A stretch of DNA of 64,000 nt from an uncultured Bacteroidota bacterium (GTDB lineage: Bacteria > Bacteroidota > Bacteroidia > Flavobacteriales > BACL11), in contig CACIJW010000001.1 in the NCBI GenBank assembly GCA_902587125.1, positions 139,566 to 203,565 of the forward strand, in the 5' to 3' direction. A program made the translations under genes and the position numbers. The notes beneath the pieces were generated by a model. The model saw only the letters and a program-made list of their open reading frames with translations, was not told the origin of the DNA and did not search any database. Shown here in pieces: positions 27,936 through 36,768 of the stretch. The stretch's first letter is position 1. Each line of letters begins with the position of its first letter.

Positions 27936-29222
27936 TTATAGTTTATTAAAAGCCAAATTAGCAAGCATTGAACGCTCTCCTTTTTCTAGGTGAATATGAG
28001 CATACATTTTATCTCCCTTAAACCTATTTATTAGGTGACACAATCCATTACTTTCCTCATCTAAATAAGGTGTGTCAATCTGTTTTTTATCACCCGTCAA
28101 AACAATTTTTGTATTTTCTCCAGCTCTAGTAATAATAGTTTTTATTTCTAAAGGAGTTAGATTTTGTGCTTCGTCAATAATTATAAATTTATTAACAAAA
28201 CTACGCCCCCTAATAAATGCTAAAGGTGTAACTAAGATTTTTTCTTTTTTAATTAATGCATTTATTTTTATTGCATTTTTTGATTTTGGTTGAAATTTGC
28301 TTTTTATAAACTCTAAATTATCCCAAAAAGGCATCATGTAAGGGCTTACTTTTTCTTTTTCATTTCCAGGGAGATAACCAATTTCCTTATTATTTAGTGG
28401 AACAAGTGGTCTTGAGATAAAAATCCTATCATAATTATTTTGTAAATCTATTGCAGCAGCAATTGCTAAAAGTGTTTTACCTGTGCCTGCAGGCCCTTCC
28501 AATGTAACAACTTTAATACTTTCATTCATTAAAGCATTAATAGCAAAAAATTGCCGATTATTTCTTGGTTTTATTCCAACAGCTATCTTTTTCTCAATCT
28601 TTTGTATCCTACCACTATAGCTATTAAAAAATGCTAAAGCATTAACGTTATCTGATTTAAATATAAAAAACTCATTTGGCAATGGATTCTTTACATAATC
28701 ACTAAAGTCAGTACTTATATTATTATTGTTAATATGCTCTACAAAAGATTTTTTAGTTTCAATTTCACGAACACCTTTATATATGTTTGTTTTAACTTTA
28801 CCTCTCAAGTAATCTTCAGAGCAAAGAGATAATGCGCGAGCTTTGACTCTTTGATTAATATCCTTGGAAACCAAGATGACTTGGAAATCTTTTTTATGTT
28901 TTTCTTTTAAAAATAAGCCAGTTTCAATTATTTTATTATCATTTGTCACTGATAAAAAGTCTTTACAAATAATTTTAATTTTTGCATCAGAGTCAGGCGT
29001 CATACTAATCCACCTTTTTGATATGTTTTTTGAGGATAAAGAATCTAAATAGCGAATGAACTCTCGCGCTTGATAATTTTTATTTTGGTTCCCTTTTTTT
29101 AGACCATCCATTTCTTCCAAAACACAAATTGGTATGGCTATCCTATTATCCTTAAAAGAAAAAATACAACTGGAATCGTATAAAATTACTGAAGTATCTA
29201 TAACGAATATTTTATTACTCAT
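27936..29222 (-). CDS. PIN-PhoH fusion ATPase (PhoH2 type)
   Basis: 428-residue protein with an N-terminal PIN nuclease domain (about 1-140, opening VIDTSVIL, with the acidic site EEMDGLKKG) joined to a C-terminal PhoH ATPase. The P-loop LEGPAGTGKTLLA is near residue 245 and the Walker B FIIDEAQNLT near 350. PhoH2 proteins act as RNA helicase-ribonucleases. A toxin-antitoxin partner (phoAT-like small gene) is not seen upstream. It has no obvious own promoter box. Confidence 0.92.
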   Translation of the reverse strand: MSNKIFVIDTSVILYDSSCIFSFKDNRIAIPICVLEEMDGLKKGNQNKNYQAREFIRYLDSLSSKNISKRWISMTPDSDAKIKIICKDFLSVTNDNKIIETGLFLKEKHKKDFQVILVSKDINQRVKARALSLCSEDYLRGKVKTNIYKGVREIETKKSFVEHINNNNISTDFSDYVKNPLPNEFFIFKSDNVNALAFFNSYSGRIQKIEKKIAVGIKPRNNRQFFAINALMNESIKVVTLEGPAGTGKTLLAIAAAIDLQNNYDRIFISRPLVPLNNKEIGYLPGNEKEKVSPYMMPFWDNLEFIKSKFQPKSKNAIKINALIKKEKILVTPLAFIRGRSFVNKFIIIDEAQNLTPLEIKTIITRAGENTKIVLTGDKKQIDTPYLDEESNGLCHLINRFKGDKMYAHIHLEKGERSMLANLAFNKL

Positions 29223-29240
29223 GAATATATTTTAAAATTT

Positions 29241-30245
29241 TTAATGCAGCTTGCAATTAACTTTGTTAACCATTTTACTTATTTTACGAACTAAGTAATC
29301 TTCAAAATTTGATTTAAATGTCATTTTTATGGGTTTCATCATTAACCACTCATTTATTAAGTCAAGTGATTTCCTGTTTAATTTTTTGATAACAGTGATA
29401 CCTATTTTTTTTAATGCTACTGCATTACATTCCTGTTCATATTGCTTTTTTACAGGAACTACTATTAATCTCTTGCCCAGGAAAAGAGCTTCTGATGGAG
29501 TTTCAAAACCAGCATTACATATTACTCCGTGACAAGAAGCTAGACTTTTATCAAATTTTTGAGTTGAGATAGATTTAAATATAATATTCTTATTTGAATA
29601 TTCTTTTACAATGTTGGGCTTAAATACATGAAAAGTATGATTTTGAATTTTTGAAAAGATATCAATTAATGTTTCATCATCTTCAAAAGGTAGATAAATC
29701 GTAATATGACTTTCATCTGTAGTTTTTAAATTTAAAATACTTTTTTTGATTATTGGATTAGAAATATTATCCGAATATTTTTTAAAATGCAGACCAATAT
29801 ATTCATTTGTTGGGGCGAAATATTTAATTATGAGCTCAGCGAATGGATTAATAATGAACGGTCGTGGTGATTTCATTGAATTAAAAGCTGCTTGATGACT
29901 GATTTGCAAAGATTTTATACCGTATTTTTTAGCGCCCCAAGATGTAATAGGTTCAAAATCTGATACTACTAAATCGTATTTATCAAAGGAGATTGAGTTA
30001 ATATCAATCAGAAAAGTTTTAAGATCTAAATTTTTTAAAGTTAACCAATAATTTATTTGACCTCTTGTAACTGAAAATGAAATTCCCTTTTTTTTATATT
30101 TTACGGGAAAACTAGGTTTTAGACTATAATTAGAAGCTGAAATTAATATATCTACATCTGCATATTTTTTTAGTATAGGGTAAATTGTCTCTGCTTTACT
30201 AATATGTCCATTTCCCGTGCCTTGAATACCATAAAGTATTTTCAT
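29241..30245 (-). CDS. Glycosyltransferase, MJ1255-like family
   Basis: 334-residue GT-B type transferase. ILYGIQGTGNGHISKAETIYPIL at the N-terminus is typical of the MJ1255/YjiC-like family, with the NAGFETPSEALFLGKRLIVVP donor-site motif near residue 245. It probably adds a sugar to a lipid or polyprenyl acceptor; the acceptor is not known. Its ATG overlaps the stop of the LpxH-like phosphoesterase by 4 bases, which suggests the two act on the same glycolipid pathway. Confidence 0.78.
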   Translation of the reverse strand: MKILYGIQGTGNGHISKAETIYPILKKYADVDILISASNYSLKPSFPVKYKKKGISFSVTRGQINYWLTLKNLDLKTFLIDINSISFDKYDLVVSDFEPITSWGAKKYGIKSLQISHQAAFNSMKSPRPFIINPFAELIIKYFAPTNEYIGLHFKKYSDNISNPIIKKSILNLKTTDESHITIYLPFEDDETLIDIFSKIQNHTFHVFKPNIVKEYSNKNIIFKSISTQKFDKSLASCHGVICNAGFETPSEALFLGKRLIVVPVKKQYEQECNAVALKKIGITVIKKLNRKSLDLINEWLMMKPIKMTFKSNFEDYLVRKISKMVNKVNCKLH

Positions 30246-31054
30246 AAAAAATCATGTTTCAAGTTAGAATCTAGATCCACTTTTTTTTCATTTTCTATGT
30301 TTATACTTTTAATATAATCTGTATGAAAATTAAAAATTTTCCACTCTTCGTCTTTATATTCCAAAGCTGTTAGGCTTTCAACCCAATCGCCAGAATTTAA
30401 ATACGTCACTGTTTTATTTCCAATAGTTATATTTTTAATAGCTGGTTGATGAATATGACCACAAGAAACAAAATCATAATTATTTTGGATAGCAATTTCA
30501 GCAACAGTATTTTCAAAATCTCCAATAAATTTCACTGCTTTTTTTACACTATTTTTTATTCGTTTTGAAAAAGACACCTTCTGACGACCAATTAATAATA
30601 AAAACTGATTAATGAAACGATTTAAAATGATAAGGAAATCATAACCTATACCCCCAAGCTTTGCTAAAAACTTGGCATTTTTCATAGTGAAGTCAAGAAT
30701 ATCACCATGGAACACCCAAAGTTTTTTATTTTTAACATGCAGTACTAACTTGTCTTTAAAATGTAATCTTCCTAAATCTAGAGGAGTAAACTTTCTTAAC
30801 ATCTCATCATGATTGCCTGAGATATAATATATGTCTGTTTTTTTACTTGCAAAACTTATTATTTTTTTTGCAACTTTCATATGTGATTTTGGCCAATAAC
30901 TTTTTCTAAATTGCCAGATATCAATAATATCACCGTTGAGGATTAAAATTTTAGGCTTTATAGAGTTCAAGTAATGTATAAGCTCATCAGCATGGCACCC
31001 ATAAGTACCTAAATGAACATCTGATATTATAACAATATCTAACTCTCTTTTCAC
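30242..31054 (-). CDS. LpxH-like UDP-2,3-diacylglucosamine diphosphatase / metallophosphoesterase
   Basis: 270-residue calcineurin-like phosphoesterase. All metal-site motifs are present: SDVHLG (Asp12, His14), NGDIIDIW, SGNHDE and GHIHQPAI. It resembles the LpxH/LpxH2 group that hydrolyses UDP-2,3-diacylglucosamine to lipid X in lipid A synthesis. Because it is coupled to a glycosyltransferase and not to lpx genes, a related lipid-phosphate role is possible. The start is GTG at 31054; an overlapping ATG is out of frame. Confidence 0.8.
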   Translation of the reverse strand: MKRELDIVIISDVHLGTYGCHADELIHYLNSIKPKILILNGDIIDIWQFRKSYWPKSHMKVAKKIISFASKKTDIYYISGNHDEMLRKFTPLDLGRLHFKDKLVLHVKNKKLWVFHGDILDFTMKNAKFLAKLGGIGYDFLIILNRFINQFLLLIGRQKVSFSKRIKNSVKKAVKFIGDFENTVAEIAIQNNYDFVSCGHIHQPAIKNITIGNKTVTYLNSGDWVESLTALEYKDEEWKIFNFHTDYIKSINIENEKKVDLDSNLKHDFL

Positions 31055-31291
31055 ATCTTCAATATTTGAAATTATTTTATGTTTTTTAAGCTATCTTTTT
31101 TAAAGATTTGTAAATTATTTATACGATTACTTTATGCTAAAAAAACATTTATTGTTGTCGGTTTATTTTAATCTATCTTTACTCAGCTTTTCTTTATTTA
31201 ATTTATTTTATTTCTGAATAATAAGCTTATATCTAAATAAAAAGCAAATTAGATTCTTTTTAAAACTATTTCAATTCTAAATAATTGTTAT

Positions 31292-31299
31292 TAATTTTG
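31292..31299 (+). promoter_or_regulatory. Putative -7 box (TAATTTTG) of the carotenoid desaturase gene
   Basis: Perfect TAnnTTTG, 31 bases before the TTG start. It lies in the window's longest gap (31055-31330, 276 bases), which otherwise holds only AT-rich sequence and a 27-codon reading frame I do not trust. Confidence 0.5.
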
Positions 31300-31330
31300 C
31301 ATAACTTTTTATATAAAAGATTATATAAAA

Positions 31331-32824
31331 TTGATTGGTTCAAAAAAAAACAAAACAAAAAATATCTCAATCATAGGTTCAGGCATAGCTGGTATTTCTT
31401 GTGCTATTAGATTAAAAAATGAAGGATATAATGTCAAAATCTATGAAAAAAATAAATCTTTTGGAGGCAAAATAGATGAGCTAAAAATGATGGGGTATAG
31501 ATTTGATATTGGCCCCTCATTGTTAACGATGCCAGATCTAATTGAAGAAATTTTTGAATTAACTGGCAAAAAAATTGATAACTATCTAAATTTCAAAAAG
31601 AAAAAATATATATGTAATTATTTTTATGAAGATGGTACGCGATTTAATGCACCCGCTGAAAAAAAAGAGTTTGCAAAGATAGCCTCTAAAACTTTTAATG
31701 TAAGTGAAAATGAATTAATAAATTATTTTGAACTAAATAAGAAAAAATATGATTTAACAAATGGTATTTTTTTGAGAAAGTCCTTGCACAAAATATCAAG
31801 TTACTTATCATTAGAAACTTTCAAAGCTATTTTAAATATTGGAAAGCTTGGGATTTTTAAAAACTTATCTGATTTTAATGATAACACATTTAGCGATAAA
31901 AGATTAGCTCAATTTTACAATAGATTTGCAACATACAATGGCTCATCACCATACAAAACTCCTGCAATAATGTCTATGATACCGCATTTAGAGCAACATT
32001 ATGGAGTATATTTCCCAATAGGAGGAATGAGAATGATTTCAAAAAAACTTTTTGAACTTGCTGTAGAAATTGGAGTTGAGTTTAATTTTAAATCTGAGGT
32101 AAATGAAATAATAATCAAAAATAAAAAAGCAATTGGTTTAGTTGTAAATCAAAAGCAAATTATTTCTGATATTGTAATAAGTAATTCTGACATTGAACAC
32201 ACTTACGGCTTAATGTCAAAGAAAATTACACCAAGTAATGTTACAAAAAATGAAAAGAGTAGTTCAGCCATTATTTTCCTTTGGGGCGTCAAGAAAAAAT
32301 TTAAAGAATTAGATCTCCACAATATTTTCTTTTCTGCTGATTACAAACAAGAATTTGATGATATTTTTCTAAATAAAAAAATCTCTAAAGATCCAACAAT
32401 ATATATTAATATAACCTCAAAAGAAAATATTGAAGATGCACCTGTAAACTGTGAAAACTGGTTTACAATGATTAATGTGCCAAATAACTATGGACAAGAC
32501 TGGAGTGATTTAATAAAATCTGCAAAAAAAAATATTATCAAAAAATTAAATAAGAATTTAAAAATTGATTTAGAAAATTATATTGATTTTGAAAAAGTAA
32601 TTAGCCCGTTAGATATTGAAAAAAAAACAAACTCATCAAATGGATCATTGTATGGAGCGTCAAGCAATGATAAATTTTCTGCTTTGTTGAGACATTCTAA
32701 TTTCTCTAACAAAATAAAAAATCTTTTCTTTTGCGGTGGAAGTGTACACCCTGGAGGAGGTATACCATTATGCTTACTCTCTGCTAAAATTGTTACTGAT
32801 TTAATTAAAGAACAAAAACACTAA
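31331..32824 (+). CDS. Carotenoid desaturase, CrtI/CrtD family
   Basis: 497-residue FAD-dependent desaturase. The N-terminal dinucleotide site is IIGSGIAGISCAIRL (Gly16-x-Gly18-x2-Gly21), RFDIGPSLLTMP is the family's second motif, and the C-terminal signature is FFCGGSVHPGGGIPLCLLSAK. That ending resembles CrtD-type hydroxycarotenoid 3,4-desaturases of marine Bacteroidota more than phytoene desaturases, but eye comparison cannot settle this. It is an orphan: no crtB, crtY, crtC or rhodopsin gene is nearby. The start is TTG with no better ATG. Confidence 0.85.
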   Translation: MIGSKKNKTKNISIIGSGIAGISCAIRLKNEGYNVKIYEKNKSFGGKIDELKMMGYRFDIGPSLLTMPDLIEEIFELTGKKIDNYLNFKKKKYICNYFYEDGTRFNAPAEKKEFAKIASKTFNVSENELINYFELNKKKYDLTNGIFLRKSLHKISSYLSLETFKAILNIGKLGIFKNLSDFNDNTFSDKRLAQFYNRFATYNGSSPYKTPAIMSMIPHLEQHYGVYFPIGGMRMISKKLFELAVEIGVEFNFKSEVNEIIIKNKKAIGLVVNQKQIISDIVISNSDIEHTYGLMSKKITPSNVTKNEKSSSAIIFLWGVKKKFKELDLHNIFFSADYKQEFDDIFLNKKISKDPTIYINITSKENIEDAPVNCENWFTMINVPNNYGQDWSDLIKSAKKNIIKKLNKNLKIDLENYIDFEKVISPLDIEKKTNSSNGSLYGASSNDKFSALLRHSNFSNKIKNLFFCGGSVHPGGGIPLCLLSAKIVTDLIKEQKH

Positions 32825-32906
32825 ACTTAAAATTTATAGTTTATTAAAATGCTTTAATCAATCTTAATATTTAATAAATTACATTGGTTATTTAAGTTAT
32901 TAAATC

Positions 32907-33155
32907 ATGAACAAAATTAAATTAGCTCTTGACTGGACACCAAATATTAATCACATCGGTTTTTTTGTTGCTAAAGAAAAAGGGTATTACAAAGAAAAAG
33001 ATATTGATTTGAAAATTATCTCAGCAGAAATGTATAATTATAAAGAAACTCCCGCAAAAAAAACCCAAGTAAAAACTTGGGTCTTTTTTTTTATAAAACA
33101 AATTCTTATTTACCCATTTCTTGATCTGGAGCTAGTGCCATTACCATACCAGTAG
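32907..33155 (+). pseudogene. Truncated THI5/NMT1-like substrate-binding protein gene (N-terminal remnant)
   Basis: The first 50 or so codons read as the start of an NMT1/THI5-like periplasmic-type binding protein for thiamine pyrimidine precursors ([34 protein letters not shown] in two stretches: [11 protein letters not shown] and [11 protein letters not shown]). The intact family is about 300 residues. After the TPAKK-like segment the frame runs straight into a terminator hairpin at 33063 and then antisense to the next gene. So the 3' four-fifths are missing. It has no signal peptide. No promoter box is recognisable. Confidence 0.75.
33056..33092. terminator. Bidirectional Rho-independent terminator
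   Basis: A perfect 8-bp stem, ACCCAAGT (33063-33070) and ACTTGGGT (33075-33082) with loop AAAA, is flanked by eight A on the left and nine T on the right. It therefore works on both strands: for the truncated THI5-like gene and for the NTF2-like lipoprotein gene that ends 14 bases to the right. Confidence 0.92.
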
Positions 33156-33609
33156 CATCGAAATAATCTCCTGATGCAGTAATTTTACCATCCTTAACAT
33201 AAAAATAGTGATAAGAATCAACTGCAAATTCTTTTCCTGAAGCGTTACTAGTTCCAGTCCAAGTTCCGTAAACCCTCACACTTCCATTGTTTTGATAATT
33301 TACAGTATCAACACCAGGTAACCACTTGGCATTTTCAAACTTTACATTTGAAAATCCGTTCATATAAAACTGTGCCTGCCCCATTACACCATCATAGTCT
33401 ACAACTCCTTGACCATACATTGGTGATTGATGTTTAACGCTTTCGCAGATTAAAGTTTTAAAGGTCTCAAAATCTTGAGGTGTTTCATAACATGCCATTG
33501 CTTTTTTTACAATTTCAAGATTAGCATTGTATAATGTCATATCTGGGGTAGTGTTTGGTGATGTACATGCAAATAACACAAAGAATAATGCATAAAATAA
33601 ATTTTTCAT
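33106..33609 (-). CDS. NTF2-like (SnoaL-type) lipoprotein
   Basis: 167-residue protein with a lipoprotein signal (lipobox FVLFAC, Cys15) followed by an NTF2-like cone fold. The pattern of an N-terminal helix, [19 protein letters not shown] and a C-terminal sheet with [18 protein letters not shown] is typical of SnoaL/ketosteroid-isomerase-like proteins in marine Bacteroidota. Function unknown; a small-ligand binding or hydrolase role is plausible. The gene ends at the bidirectional terminator. Confidence 0.78.
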   Translation of the reverse strand: MKNLFYALFFVLFACTSPNTTPDMTLYNANLEIVKKAMACYETPQDFETFKTLICESVKHQSPMYGQGVVDYDGVMGQAQFYMNGFSNVKFENAKWLPGVDTVNYQNNGSVRVYGTWTGTSNASGKEFAVDSYHYFYVKDGKITASGDYFDATGMVMALAPDQEMGK

Positions 33610-33670
33610 TTTTTTTGTTTTAGTTAATAATTTGGTAAAAATAGTTTTTTAATTAGTTTCTAATAATAAA

Positions 33671-33835
33671 CTAATTCAATTTTTGAATTTCCTTCAAAAC
33701 ATCATCTGCTTTTTTTTCAAGCTCATCACTTTTTTTTCTGTCAAACTTCGACAATTCAAATGCCTCTTTTTTTAACTTATTATATTGATTTTGAAGTTTC
33801 TCTTTTTTTGATTTTTTCTTAAATAATCCAAACAT
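33671..33835 (-). CDS. Small Lacal_2735-type protein
   Basis: 54-residue frame, too short for usual gene finders. It starts MFGLFKKKSKKEKLQ and continues as a charged amphipathic helix ending LKEIQKLN. This matches my memory of the Lacal_2735 family, small proteins conserved in Flavobacteriia. It lies 10 bases after the stop of the CotH gene on the same strand, so it may share that transcript. Function unknown; the basic N-terminus with Phe/Leu could be membrane-associated. Confidence 0.75.
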   Translation of the reverse strand: MFGLFKKKSKKEKLQNQYNKLKKEAFELSKFDRKKSDELEKKADDVLKEIQKLN

Positions 33836-33845
33836 TTTTAAATAT

Positions 33846-35636
33846 TTATCTTTTTATTTGAAATCTTTTTTCAACTGTTCCATCATCATAAATAAACAGA
33901 ACTGGCTTATTTGTAACTTGATTTGTTTTTCTTCCTAAAACATCTAAAACTTCAACTAATTTCTTTTCTGAAATCAGTTGGGAGTTGGTGGATGAAGTAG
34001 CTAATGGAGCCATTTGAAAGAAAAAATATTCAGCCCTCTCAGGAAGTAATGATATCGCATCAATATTTTCAGACCTAAAATAATAATTGATTGTATCGTT
34101 ATAGTTTTGTAAATCAAAAGTTGTGCTAAAAAATCCATCTCCTGCAGTGAGGTCTCCATTAATTCCATCATCATTCATTAAAAATGATTTGAATTTTGAT
34201 TTTTGTTTATTAGTTGACACCATTAGCTCAACCTTATCAGTATTTGAAGAATATATTGTAAAAACGTTATTATTAAAGTTATGAGAAGTTAAAACAGGTG
34301 GAACATAGTTAACCTCGGGGTGATTCATTAGAAACTGCTTTCTTTCAATCATTGTTTTCATGATACCACCAAATCCCCATCCTGTCCAAATAGGGTTTTC
34401 TGTATTATCATAGTATTGTGATAGACTAAATTGTTTGTTGATGTCACTATTTACATCATTATTAGCTCTTACTTGATAGTCATTTATATATGTTCTGATT
34501 TTAGTTGTATCAAAGGATTCGTTTAAAATTGTTCTTAAATGAGCTGTGTATATTTTTCTGTAGAGGTCATTATTTAAAAGCTTATCAAGTAATGGCCTCC
34601 ATTCCCATGGCTGTGGTGCTCCCATTGGTCCAGTGTATGGACCACCCACATAATACGGATCGTATTCATAAATTGCAGATTGGTTCCAAAAGTTCCAACC
34701 CATGATTGCTCCTGCGAAGCTATTATCTAAATCCCATGGTATCATTTGAAAAAGACCGTCTTCAGTTTGATACAAATAATAATTATGAACATAATAAGTG
34801 TTGTAGCAGTCTAGATTCTGTAGAGTTTGATTAGCTGCGAAAGCCCATAAGGTACGATCCACATTCAACACACTATCTACATTTTGAAATTCATAAACAA
34901 TAGTTTTTATTAAATCAACAAGCTCAGTCCAACCGTGATCAGATTTCATATCATATGAATTATAATATAGAGTTGAGTCATCTCCTAAAAAGTTGAGATT
35001 AGGAGGCATAGCAGATGGTGCCCCAACAGTATCACAAAATCGATCTATGTTATCACATTTAAATAAGGGTCCGTTTTTTTCATCAAAGTGCTTATCTAAA
35101 AATTGTTTATTAATTGACTCATCATTAACATACATTCCTAAATAATTGCCTTGAGAAAATAATTTAACGAGATTTGATTCCCCAGCTGGCAAATACTCTT
35201 GATAAATTTTTGCAGAAATGACTTGCTTCATAAATGTTGGATCCATCCATGCGTTAGCTAATTTCATTTTCTTATATCCCATCACCTTTTGGCCTCCAAC
35301 AAAATAGTTAATGTCAATATTGTATGGCACCTTTTGATTTGACGCATCATTAGGCAAGCAAAATGTTGAGTTACCTTTGTATCTCACGCCGACACTATCA
35401 TAATCAATATTATTAATTGTTAAAACCGCTGGTATCCTTAAATCAGGGTTATAAAACCAAGAATTAACCAATACTTGATGATAGTTTGGATTATAAAAAT
35501 CTAAATAGATACTTCTTAACGAATCATGATCAAATAATCCGCCACCTGCGTCATACTTGACAGTTGGGTCGTAAATTGACTGAGCACTTACTAAGTAGCA
35601 AGAAAAAAACAATAATATTATGTAAAAATGTTTCAT
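33846..35636 (-). CDS. CotH-family secreted kinase with T9SS sorting domain
   Basis: 596-residue protein. A signal peptide (cleavage after VSAQ, residue 19) is followed by a CotH kinase domain (about 50-430). It contains GVRYKGNSTF, a KKMKLANAW segment carrying the likely ATP-site Lys, and the metal-binding MIPWDLDNS near residue 300. A short beta domain follows. The last roughly 60 residues (KLVEVLDVLGRKT...FIYDDGTVEKRFQIK) form a T9SS C-terminal signal, so the protein is exported to the cell surface. CotH proteins phosphorylate secreted proteins. A -7 box stands 10 bases upstream. Confidence 0.88.
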   Translation of the reverse strand: MKHFYIILLFFSCYLVSAQSIYDPTVKYDAGGGLFDHDSLRSIYLDFYNPNYHQVLVNSWFYNPDLRIPAVLTINNIDYDSVGVRYKGNSTFCLPNDASNQKVPYNIDINYFVGGQKVMGYKKMKLANAWMDPTFMKQVISAKIYQEYLPAGESNLVKLFSQGNYLGMYVNDESINKQFLDKHFDEKNGPLFKCDNIDRFCDTVGAPSAMPPNLNFLGDDSTLYYNSYDMKSDHGWTELVDLIKTIVYEFQNVDSVLNVDRTLWAFAANQTLQNLDCYNTYYVHNYYLYQTEDGLFQMIPWDLDNSFAGAIMGWNFWNQSAIYEYDPYYVGGPYTGPMGAPQPWEWRPLLDKLLNNDLYRKIYTAHLRTILNESFDTTKIRTYINDYQVRANNDVNSDINKQFSLSQYYDNTENPIWTGWGFGGIMKTMIERKQFLMNHPEVNYVPPVLTSHNFNNNVFTIYSSNTDKVELMVSTNKQKSKFKSFLMNDDGINGDLTAGDGFFSTTFDLQNYNDTINYYFRSENIDAISLLPERAEYFFFQMAPLATSSTNSQLISEKKLVEVLDVLGRKTNQVTNKPVLFIYDDGTVEKRFQIKR

Positions 35637-35646
35637 AAAAGCTATG

Positions 35647-35654
35647 CAAATTTA
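35647..35654 (-). promoter_or_regulatory. Putative -7 box (TAAATTTG, minus strand) of the CotH gene
   Basis: Perfect TAnnTTTG on the minus strand, 10 bases before the ATG at 35636. Confidence 0.5.
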
Positions 35655-35697
35655 AATAAAACTTTAAAGTAAATATTAAATAAAAAGAAGTAACCTA

Positions 35698-36687
35698 TTA
35701 GTCAAGTAAATTAAAAAATTCATCAAGATTAGGTGATAGTATGATATCTATTCTTCTATTTGCACTTCTTCCCTCTACAGTTAAATTAGTCATTATAGGT
35801 GAAAACTCGCCCTTACCAGCGGCCATTAATTGAGATGATTTAATCTGCGAATTGTTAGTTAAAACCTTAACTACTGAGGTAGCTCTCAAAACACTTAAGT
35901 CCCAATTATCTTTTACTAAGCCTCTGCCACTCAAAGGTATACTATCTGTATGCCCCTCGACAATAATCTCTAACTCTTGTTGATTTGATAAAACTTCTGA
36001 CAATTTATTTAGCGCACTTACGCCTTCATTGTTTACATCATATTTGCCTGAGGGAAAAAGTAAACTTTCCTCTAACGATAAATATACTTTTCCGTTTCTT
36101 TTTTCAATTGTTAAGCCATTTCCTTCTAGTCCAGAAAGTGCACTTGAAATTCTTGCCTTTAAAGCAGTAACCATAGAATCTTTCTTATTTATGATTGATT
36201 CAAGCTCTTTAACTCTCAAAGATCTGTAATCAAGTTCTTTATTTGCTTTTGTAAGCATATCTTTTTGAAACTGAATTGAATCAGAGAGTGATTGAAGTTC
36301 TTCTTTCTTAGAAATTAATTTCATTTGTGAATCATCTAACTTCTCAATAAGCCTTTTTGTTTCTTTGGCTTTTTCTGACATAAATCTTGAACTTTTTGAT
36401 GACAACAAATCATATGCCTCACTAAGGTCTTGATACTTGCTATTCAAACTTTTATATGCTTGGCCATTATTTATTGAATCTTCTTTGATTTTTTTGAGAT
36501 TTTCTTGTGCTAGCCTAACTGAATTATTTAATTCTATGATTTCATTTTGAAGTTTTAAGTTTTTTAAATCTTTTTCATTTGCTCTGTTCTTATTGTACTC
36601 ATTTTGCTTAACAAGATCGTTATGAATCGTAGGTGTTACACATGAAAACAAAAATATCGATGAGAATATTAATAATTTTTTCATCAT
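35698..36687 (-). CDS. OmpA-family lipoprotein with coiled coil
   Basis: 329 residues. A lipobox (IFLFSC, about Cys16) follows two tandem Met codons at the start. Residues about 25-190 form a long coiled coil. From about 205 to 325 is an OmpA/MotB-type peptidoglycan-binding domain with the diagnostic EGHTDSIPLSGRG, NWDLSVLRATSVVKVL and GRSANRRIDI. It probably anchors the outer membrane to the wall. It stands between two secreted CotH kinases but shows no T9SS signal itself. Confidence 0.88.
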   Translation of the reverse strand: MMKKLLIFSSIFLFSCVTPTIHNDLVKQNEYNKNRANEKDLKNLKLQNEIIELNNSVRLAQENLKKIKEDSINNGQAYKSLNSKYQDLSEAYDLLSSKSSRFMSEKAKETKRLIEKLDDSQMKLISKKEELQSLSDSIQFQKDMLTKANKELDYRSLRVKELESIINKKDSMVTALKARISSALSGLEGNGLTIEKRNGKVYLSLEESLLFPSGKYDVNNEGVSALNKLSEVLSNQQELEIIVEGHTDSIPLSGRGLVKDNWDLSVLRATSVVKVLTNNSQIKSSQLMAAGKGEFSPIMTNLTVEGRSANRRIDIILSPNLDEFFNLLD

Positions 36688-36768
36688 TTGAATTTTTATA
36701 AATTTATTAATGAATTCACTTTGAAATATAAATGAGGTACTTATTTTTCAACAAATTCAATTGAACAA

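Noticed and set aside
31134-31217. 27-codon reading frame with a hydrophobic, membrane-helix-like product in the largest gap
   Set aside because: Composition follows from the AT-rich DNA; no promoter box or known family, so no real support.
32825-32906. Possible thiamine riboswitch before the THI5-like remnant
   Set aside because: No CTGAGA-type TPP aptamer core is present.
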